NCBI GenBank assembly: GCA_000697335.1
Contig: JNEM01014333.1
Coordinates: forward strand, 1-17,240
From: Conidiobolus incongruus B7586
Taxonomy: Eukaryota > Entomophthoromycota > Entomophthoromycetes > Entomophthorales > Conidiobolaceae
DNA length: 17,240 nucleotides
Direction: 5' to 3'
Below, in pieces: positions 9,303 through 17,240 of the stretch. How positions within the stretch are numbered: the first letter of the stretch is position 1; every line of letters begins with the position of its first letter. Under the pieces are notes generated by a model. It was not told the origin of the DNA and searched no databases. It worked only from the letters and a program-made list of their open reading frames with translations. Position numbers and translations under genes: made by a program.

Positions 9303-12300
9303 TTAATCCTCTTGGGCAGTAAGGCCATCAATTAATTTTTCAGGGTATTTTTTGTCTTTAAGAGCACTGACTGCAAGGTAATATGAAGTGCCCTTCTTTT
9401 CCAAATAAGGTAAATCATAGAATAATCTACGAGCAAAACTCATATTAGAATCGAAGCTATAATCTCCTTTGACGAGAGGGGTAAGGATGGGAATTGCAGG
9501 AGATTGGATCTCTTCGGAACTTGGTGATTCAACAAGGTTGGAGTCCTGCTTACCATTTGTGCTAGCAGCTCCAGCATCTCGAATTACAAGACCTGACGAT
9601 ATGGTGCTCACCTGGCTTCGGGATGGGCTTTCGCCCTTGTCTTCAGCAGAGTATGAAGATTGTTTAATGAGTGCGGGAGCAGCGAGCTTCAAATCTTTCT
9701 TGTTTGATTCTACCCATTCATCCCAAAAAATCCTCAGAGCGTTACAGATAATAGCGGTAAGATCAACAACTCCATCGACTACTTTAAGGTCAGGATAATT
9801 ATCCTGAATATAGGAAATGACTGAAAGACACTCAATGGCGATTTCACGCTCAGCAGGATCTTGGTAACTACCAAGGAATAATTCAACCATTGCAGCAAAA
9901 TTAAATTCATCAGGTGTTTTTTCAGAAATAGTAGGATCGCGAGGAAGAGTGCTATGACCAAGTTTAAGCCCATGAGAATGATAAAGTACCCACCACACCT
10001 TAGGAAAGAAGTTGGATGGAACACGATTGAAAGCACCATCGTTTTTACGACGGCGCAACCATCTACCTGATGAAGGTCCTTGCAAACAGTTCAAAGGATT
10101 AGATGGAGTAAGACGACGAATTTGCTCCTGATGCTTGCTTGGGTTAATAACATGGTGAAGAACATCAGTAGGACCCTCTAAAGCATTGCGATGAACTTCA
10201 GGAATCGATCCAATGGTTGCACCCTTCATTCCAATGAAACACCATGAATCTCTATATCCGATAGTATCTGCTTTGCTGCATCCCAAAGAGCGGAGCGCTT
10301 TCTTGGCCTCAGCAGTTAAACTTTCCGAGCAGTCATCCTTTACTGCACCCATAACTACAATGCCATGTTTCAAAGTACCAATCAATTCAACTAATTCTTC
10401 GGATTCATGAATTGAAGTATGGGTATCAAAATTAGCAGTGTCAACGATGATTCCTTCTGTTGGATTGATAATAACCAAATTCAGACCTCGTTTAACAATA
10501 GGAACTTTCTCAGAGTTAATTTCCAAATGAGCATAATTACCAGCTTTGAACCCAGCAGAGCGAGCTGCAAGAATAATTTTACCATCATGCTGACCAGTGT
10601 GGCAACTAACATTGTGCCATCTGTCGCGAGTCTTTTGGGAATTATTCTGATGAAAATGATCTTGAACAACAGCCTTACTATTACTTGCACTGAGAGTAGG
10701 ACCACTTAAAATAGTAAATAGCAATGTTTTGAGCTCAAATGGACTTAATTGGGTAAGATGTTCAATAGCTTCTTCTTCATCACAATTTTGAATTCTTGAA
10801 ATTTCTTCTCTCATAGCAATAAGGATAGAATGAGTACGAAGGCGCATAATTCCTTTAAAGATTGCTGGATCTGCTCTGATGAAGCTACCTAAGAAGGTCA
10901 AGATTTCTTGAACCATGGGTCCTTCCATGACATCATTATTACATGCAGAGTAAATAAGATTCTTTAGACCTTCAGGCCCCAAACCTGTGCGTAAAACTTG
11001 CTCAGCTTCACCTTCTCCAACAGTAACCATCTTTTGACGGATGATAAGGTCTGTCAAGTTGATGGTGAGAGAATTGGTCATCTTTTGCAGTAAACCAGCA
11101 GCTTGTCTAACCACTGACCATAATTTCAAATTGGTTGCCTTAGTATAGATTTCTTCTAATAAAGCACTAACAGTGGCTGATAAAGGATCGACATAATAGT
11201 TCAATCCATGACATGAGTATAAATAATGAACTAAGTCAACTTGATCGAATAGGTTTTTAGAAGTGGAGAGAGCAGTGATAGCTTGAGGAACTTGAGTTGG
11301 GTCACCTAAGGATAGATTGAGCATTTTAGATTCCTCGTTAGATGAATCGTCAGATTGCTCTTCAGAAATATCTGAAGTTTGGCTATTGAAGTGATCCTGG
11401 AGCTTGTTGTCTCTAGAAAATACTCCAAAATAATCTTGACTTTCAGTACGAGCAATAGGAGTTTTGAGACCAGTACCGACAAAAAAGCCTGAAGAACTAC
11501 GGCGCAAACTCTTGTCAGAAGTAGGTCTTAAACGGGTGCCTTTCCTGTGAGACTTAGTATTACGAAGGATACCAACCCAGTCAACATCTACTTTAGAAGC
11601 AAGAAAATCTAAGCTTGTGATACAGCTGGTATTCACCATTTCATTAATGTGCCCTAATCTAACTCTAATACCATTGACATAACCTGTCTTCAATTTCATC
11701 ATAAATTCTAATAAAGCCTTAGCTTCATTAGTACCAAAGTGCCAGTTATTATTGTTGCTATCGTGACCGTTGGGAATGATCATACTTTCAGTCAACATTA
11801 CAGTCATAGTAGGACGACCGCTATAAAACCAGTTATTCTGAACAAATTGTAGCTCTTGTTCAAAAACAGAAATTAAGTAGTTATTGTCACTAGAAAGATA
11901 GAAATGCTCCATATCCATAAAGTGAGGTGTAAAAGCATACATGCTTCCTTGAACTCGATAAAGGCGGCATGTTCCCATAGTACCTATAGGGCGAGGAGGT
12001 CTGCCAGACAAACCAAGCTTAGAATTAGCTCCCAAATGAGTATAAACTTCTCTAAGGGCTGAGGGACGACAAATGGTAATGGGTTGAATTTGATCAACGG
12101 TTTGAGTTTCTAAACCTAGAGTAGCAAGGTATTGCTGCAACTTGGTGCTTTCTGATAATAATACAACTTGAATAATGGTATTTTCACTGATAGAATGTCT
12201 TGGGTTGAATCTTCTACCCAAAGGATCAATCTGTGAAATTTCTAATAGATTTTCACGAATCAAACAACTAAGAAAATATAAAGAATTAGCCCAAACTAAA

Positions 12301-13830
12301 GGAATATTGTCATTGGGAAGACGAATTTGAGAATTGGGATCCTTTCTTTCAGCTTCAATCTTATCTTGAGGAACATAGTACAATTCGGGTACAAGATAAA
12401 AGCGATCATCTGGACGACGAGGTGACATGGACGTGGCCCTTGAGTTAGCTGCAGAGCGATCAAAAGAATAATCAGCAGAATCGCTGATCTCATTTAATCC
12501 TCCTACAGTAGTAGAATCGATCAATAGTGGCTCCAAAAGATCGGAGTAAGTTTCTACCATTTCTTCATCATTATTGAAGAGACCATCTAAAATTAGATAA
12601 GTGAAGAATAAAGGCCACTCACATTCAATGTTTTCAAAAATTTTTAATTCATTAGGATCATAATGTAATCGTGAGGTATCTTCAACAACAGTTTGATGAC
12701 CGTCTCTTAAAAATCTTTTACAACCGTATTTCCCACCTAATTTGGTGATGATATCATTTCGAGTGCGTTCTAATAATTCAGGATCATTCACAGCAAAAGC
12801 AGGAAACCCAATAATGGAGAGCAGAGCAGCATCGATTTCTTTTGATTGTGACTCACGAGGAAGAGAATTGTGTAAAGTGTTATGATTACGAGTAATTTCA
12901 TCAGGAAGAACGTGAATAGCCTAGAATGGAATAAATATAAATTAAAAGGATGTGCCTATATTTACTTACTGAGGATGGACCTCCTCTGGAGCCAAAAAGA
13001 TTAACACCATCAATTGCTTGAAGTGCCGCTACAGCCATACCAAGAGATGAATTATTTAATTCAGGTTCGCCATGGTTAATTTTATTTCCTCTTTCCCAAA
13101 TACCATAATCAGGAGTTCTAAAAAAATTAGGAAAATATCAAGAGAAAAGTAATATTTTACCCTACCTGTAAGCTCTTTCAATATAGAATACTAAATTCTG
13201 GATAAAATCAACTTCGTCCAAAGTATAAATAATATGCATCCCACAAGCAGTCATTTGAGCCAACATTAGTAAAAATATACTAGTTGCATCAACTTGTAAA
13301 TGACCCCACTCTGAATCACCCACTACGGTATCACCAGAGTTAGTATTATATTTGGCATGTAGAGAATCCATAGGAGCTTGAGAATATTTAAATTTTTCAA
13401 CTTTATGAGCCTGTCTCATCATAGCAAAGAGTAAGCCTCTCATTAACTTAACAACTGAATGCTCTAATTCATCTGCAAAGATAATATTATTATTAAAAAT
13501 TAAGTTGAATAATTAAATATATTACAAGCTTTTCCATCATCATCATCAATGCGACGATAAGCTAATGCTAAACCCCACACGGCAAGAATAGAATACACGT
13601 TATCTCTATGAAGCTGTAAGAATAATATAAGGAAATATGAAAACTTATACAAACCTAACCCAAGCATCACGATAATCACCGTGAGTAGTAACAGCCACAG
13701 ATGCAGGAATGAGACCAGAACTAGGATTTTGCCTTGATAAAATAATAGTATTAATAGCTCTGTAATAATAATCCAATCGCTCCTTATTGATCCGTCCACT
13801 GGATCTCCTATAATAATTTGCATTCACCAT
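9303..13830 (-). CDS. Phosphorylase b kinase regulatory subunit (alpha/beta type) with an inserted ILEI/GG-like domain, five exons
   Basis: This is a homologue of the large regulatory subunits of phosphorylase kinase, which restrain the catalytic gamma subunit that activates glycogen phosphorylase. Exons (minus strand) are 13830-13655, 13605-13526, 13472-13166, 13117-12970 and 12920-9303, giving 1442 residues; human alpha and beta are about 1235 and 1093. The GH15-like N-terminal half shows [17 protein letters not shown] (from residue 55), [80 protein letters not shown] and [19 protein letters not shown] Ser-rich insert at about 700-770 holds RRSSSG, a PKA-like site. The central family block ends near residue 980. 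Residues of about 1005-1150 resemble an ILEI/FAM3/GG domain. The C-terminal family block starts [24 protein letters not shown] (about 1193-1216); a Ser-rich linker follows at about 1315-1385. Alpha versus beta identity cannot be settled. The exon 2 acceptor CATAG at 13606 was chosen over CAG at 13614 because it restores WVRDNVYS. Confidence 0.95.
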
Positions 13831-15700
13831 ACTTGAACAATATAAAAGTTACTTGAAGTGAGTAATCAGATAATTGATTAAGAATGCAAAGTGGATTTAA
13901 TACTTTAAAACGACTGCTTTTAAAATTTGGTTAATTTTAGAGTCATCCCCTTTTATATCTCAACTAATCTCACCATTCCCAATTATCTTGATCTATTTTC
14001 AGCAACAAATATTCCATTAATGTCCTTAATTATCTCAACGATTGATCAGATCATAACATTATGAGCACATTTTCAAGTCATTCTCTCAAATTAAGCTTAT
14101 CTATTTGAATTAGTATCAAATTTCGCTCAAATTCGATCAGAATAAATTAAATTCTGCTTTGAATATTTATATTTACTGATAAATGATTAATAATTTAATG
14201 AAAATACTATCTCTAAGCTATAATATACTATATAATTGATTAAACTTAATATTTAAAGTTTTACTTGGATGTTTTTTAATAGGTATTTTTTATAAATTTG
14301 ATTTAGAATTTGTATTAATATCAATATAATTATCTATTTGATAGAGTTTTATGGATTAATAGATTAATAAAATTTGCTGTATAAATTTTAGATTTAATAA
14401 TTGATATTGAATTAAATAGATAAAATAATCAATTATTCTTTTTATTTAGTAATTAATACATTATTTATTTAATACTAAATTACTCAATTTTCATTGATTT
14501 TTTATATATAAATCAAATTCATATAGTAAAAAAGTATAAAATGATGATGTTACATTCCTTCACTAAAATTTAGCAAATCAAATGATTAATCATTCAGATA
14601 TTATATCATCAGATCGTCATAAAATAAACTTGTTTAATTGATTTTTTTGTGAGATACACTTTAGTTATTTGACTGATATCCAGATAAACCAAATTTGTAT
14701 TAATCAAATTTTTGAATGATAAGTTATCAAATTCTTATTTGATTCATTATAAACTAAATTAAAATGGTTTGAATTGAGAAAAAATAGTTTAAAATGATTA
14801 TAATAGAGTATAATAAAGTGATAATTACCATGGATACTTATATAGTATTTAAATTACTATTTTTAAAGTTTTTGATATAAGAAATATTAATTAATAAAAG
14901 ATATTTAATTTTACAAAATAGATATAATAAAACTCAATTCTTATTAACCAATTTATCTAATATAATTTTTTCTTTTTCTTTTTTCATTCTAAAATAAATT
15001 CATTAAGACTTTAAGATTGAGTGGCTTAGGCATTAAGCATATGATAAAAATACAGTAAGATTTCAACTTGTGAAAAATATAATTTTAATTCAAATTAAGA
15101 TTAATTAATAAGTAGACTGATACAATATTCCAAGCTCAATTGAATATTATGAAAAGTATTGATAAAATATTATTATTTACAAAGAATATTAAAAAACTCA
15201 TTTTCTAAACTAATATATCTTTATTTTTACCAATAATTAACTAATGGATTATTATGATTAGTTAATTTCCTTAAGTTATAATTAATATAATAGACATCAT
15301 TCAGATAATATAAAACTATTACTTATAATTAGAATTTTTATGAAATAATGATCAAAAGTTACTTTCGAACCTTCTAACAACGCTTGATATTTACTTCATA
15401 ATAAGTATTAAAGAGCAAATATAATGATGAGTATAATATTAATTTTAATTAAGTTTAATTAAAACAATATTTTAAATTATTTAATTTTAATCTTATATCA
15501 TGTACTTTCTTATCTTAACTTAATCAATATATAATTATGATAAATGTAAGAACCATAAGATTAATTTTAGATCAACTAATTCTTTCAATTCGATTATCTT
15601 AATCATGTTAAAGCATATCCAGCGATTATTTAAATTATATTCACATTCACAGTTGAATGTATTCTAAATACTCTAAACGCATGAACTTTTGCTCAAGTAT
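13831..15700. other. AT-rich spacer upstream of the phosphorylase kinase subunit gene
   Basis: The first 330 bases or so (to about 14160) are less AT-rich and probably hold the promoter and leader of the phosphorylase kinase subunit gene, including the TATAAAAGGGG element. Beyond that the sequence is A/T-dominated with stops in all frames. I see no RNA gene, repeat array or coding region there. Confidence 0.5.
13947..13957 (-). promoter_or_regulatory. Candidate TATA box with STRE-like AGGGG, phosphorylase kinase subunit gene
   Basis: The minus strand reads TATAAAAGGGG, ending about 117 bases before the ATG at 13830. It combines a textbook TATAAAA with AGGGG, the core of the yeast stress response element. 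The spacing suits a core promoter. Whether an STRE-type factor exists in this organism is unknown. Confidence 0.35.
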
Positions 15701-15742
15701 TTGATAAACTGGATAAGTCAATAATTGTGAAGTGAGATTTCT

Positions 15743-16560
15743 TTAAGTGATGGCAATCAAAACTATCAATTGGTTTTGATTAAATCGCAGTTTACAGTTT
15801 ATTTTTAATTCTGAGAGCTCTTTGAGCTTAATGATGGCTAGAATGCTGAAATTGAAACTAAGGTGAGAATCGTAATTAGTTTGGCTGAGTTTGGCATGAT
15901 TTTGTGTTAATTTATCAATGATTTGCAGATATGGGCATTTGCCTATAATTTTCATAGAATTCAAGGTTTGGAAAAATAGGCTCAATTAGTTTTATAATTT
16001 AAGTACAACTTGATTAGTGATAAATGATTCATCAAATTTAGTTGTCTAAGTGGAAGTTAAAGCTTTTTTTCAATATTGCAATGGTTCATTAAACTAAATG
16101 CTTCCGAATTTAATCAAATATCAAGATTAGAAAAATGTAATAAAAAACTGAAGAATATAAGGCCACTATTTGTGATATATTAGGAGGTAAATCATAATAT
16201 TAACACTCACTAGAGTTCAAGGTCTGATTAAGATAATCATGTCGTATAGTTAATATTTTCAAATGCTCAAATATTGGCAAAAAGGTGTGAAGCTATTTTA
16301 TACAATTTAAAGAGGAGATAAATCCAAATAGGTTTATTGAGGATAGTAGGAAGCTAATTTTGAGAAAATCATCTGACTCAAATTTCGCCTTCTAAATCTT
16401 GGATACAGATGTTAAGTCTTTTAAGTTTCCTATAGAGATTAAATTAAGTCATTTTATGGTCAGTAACTTGACTTACTTTATTAACCAAATATAAAGAACT
16501 CTGAATATTGCTTATACCTTCAAAATACAAGAACAAATTAGAATTTTATCAAATAGTCAT
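15743..16560 (-). pseudogene. Decayed leucine-rich-repeat-like coding region
   Basis: The stretch is noticeably less AT-rich than both flanks. On the minus strand it yields several blocks with Leu/Ile-rich periodicity like LRR or F-box/LRR proteins. One is around 16446-16382 (RKLKRLNICIQDLEG). Another is at 16379-16200 (LPIFEHLKILTIRHDYLNQ, with an in-frame stop at 16296-16294 just upstream). A third is at 15985-15743 (LNSMKIIGKCPYLQIIDKL, then ILAIIKLKELSELKINCKL). The blocks are in different frames and broken by stops without clean splice sites between them, and the 15743-15985 block has no ATG. This suggests a dead host gene. It could instead be a real gene with short exons that I failed to join, or chance in AT-rich sequence. 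No family name is claimed beyond LRR-like. Confidence 0.45.
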
Positions 16561-16649
16561 TAAATATTAAGATAAAATTAGAAAAGTCAGAGCCATATAT
16601 AATCCAGTTGGATTCAAGTATTACTTAGTCTTTGATATTTATTAGTAAA

Positions 16650-17240
16650 TTAATCAAGCTAAAAATCTCTTATAAAAACAAACTAAATATGTAATACAAA
16701 AGTCTTTTTCAAAAAATTAATATAAGACCTTAAATAATGAGTCCAATATCTTCAAATTAGTTTTGATAAATATAAAATTAAATAAAATATTAAAATAGTG
16801 CCTTATAAAAGATATGGCTTTTATACTTAATTAAAATTATATTATATGATAACTTTGTTTAAAACCCTTAATATATATTAATATGCTTAGATAATTTAAG
16901 TTTTGTAATAATTTCCTATATAATTAAAATAATTATAATAATAATTTTTTAAGAAATAATAATAATTGAATAATATTTATAGCTTTATTATAATATAAAT
17001 TAATTATAATATTTTATATAAATATAGTTATATTTTTATAAAAATTAGATTAAATAAAATCAAATTTAAAAAATTAAACTTTTCCAAACTTATAAACAAT
17101 AATATTATTATTAAATTATAAATTATAAATATTTTATCTTAATATATTTGAAAAAAAATATTTTAAATTTCAAATATATATTATTTAAACAAATTATTTT
17201 CAAAATAAAAAAAAATATTAAAATTTTAAAATAAAATATA
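16650..17240. other. Extremely AT-rich sequence at the right edge
   Basis: From about 16,730 onward the sequence is almost only A and T, with runs such as ATAATAATAATT and many short A or T tracts, and is markedly poorer in G and C than the other spacers. No coding region, RNA gene or ordered tandem repeat could be made out. It may be gene-free spacer, or the edge of an assembly where coverage falls off. Confidence 0.5.

Noticed and set aside
9469-10709. Plus-strand and alternative minus-strand frames over the phosphorylase kinase subunit gene (9469-9798, 9779-10039, 10213-10410, 10419-10709, 12296-12493)
   Set aside because: All overlap the long minus-strand exon that carries family motifs; their translations are hydrophobic or low-complexity and show no domain.
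13530-13550. CATCATCATCATC microsatellite
   Set aside because: It is inside exon 2 of the phosphorylase kinase subunit gene and encodes an Asp run (DDDD); it is too short to be a notable repeat.
13500-13823. Minus-strand frame of 107 codons across 13500-13823
   Set aside because: It reads through the first intron and much of it is out of frame with exon 1; the true exon 2 ([18 protein letters not shown]) is only its last part.
16201-16240. GAGTTCAAGGTC, resembling a tRNA T-arm or B box
   Set aside because: No matching acceptor stem, A box or anticodon arm lies at the right distance on either strand.

Overview
The window looks like a piece of an AT-rich, intron-bearing eukaryotic nuclear genome, most likely a fungus outside the Dikarya. 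Four points support this. The ribosomal protein uS12 has the fungal N-terminus (MGKGKPRG). The uL30 gene shares its intron layout and its 244-residue length with budding-yeast RPL7. There is a fungal-style hybrid histidine kinase. There is also a phosphorylase kinase regulatory subunit, a family well known in animals and absent from budding yeast. Introns are mostly 48-63 nt, with GT-AG ends and some CTAAC/CTAAT-like branch sites. A zoopagomycete such as an entomophthoralean (Conidiobolus-like) would fit, but that assignment is a guess; a chytrid or another early-branching lineage is also possible.

Layout: all four genes lie on the minus strand. At the left edge is RPS23/uS12 (1-408, last residues cut off), with a possible 5'UTR intron at 431-491. 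Next is RPL7/uL30 (772-2118, three exons), whose second intron carries a box C/D snoRNA aimed at a conserved 25S rRNA segment. After about 1.6 kb of AT-rich spacer comes a seven-exon hybrid sensor histidine kinase (3714-6303, 733 aa: two PAS domains, HisKA, HATPase, receiver). About 3 kb of AT-rich spacer follows. Then comes a five-exon phosphorylase kinase alpha/beta-type regulatory subunit (9303-13830, 1442 aa). The right end is AT-rich spacer containing a decayed leucine-rich-repeat-like reading region (about 15740-16560, minus), followed by extremely AT-rich sequence to the edge.

The two ribosomal protein genes form a co-directional pair with strong codon bias, and the snoRNA adds a further ribosome-making product. 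The histidine kinase (phosphorelay signalling) and the phosphorylase kinase subunit (glycogen breakdown control) have no evident link to them beyond shared orientation.

The most striking observation is that the phosphorylase kinase subunit appears to carry an inserted ILEI/FAM3/POMGnT1-type 'GG' domain between its central block and its C-terminal block. I do not know of this in animal phosphorylase kinase. Some members of that domain family bind carbohydrate, so a sugar- or glycogen-sensing role is a reasonable but untested idea. No tRNA, rRNA, CRISPR array or recognisable transposon was seen.
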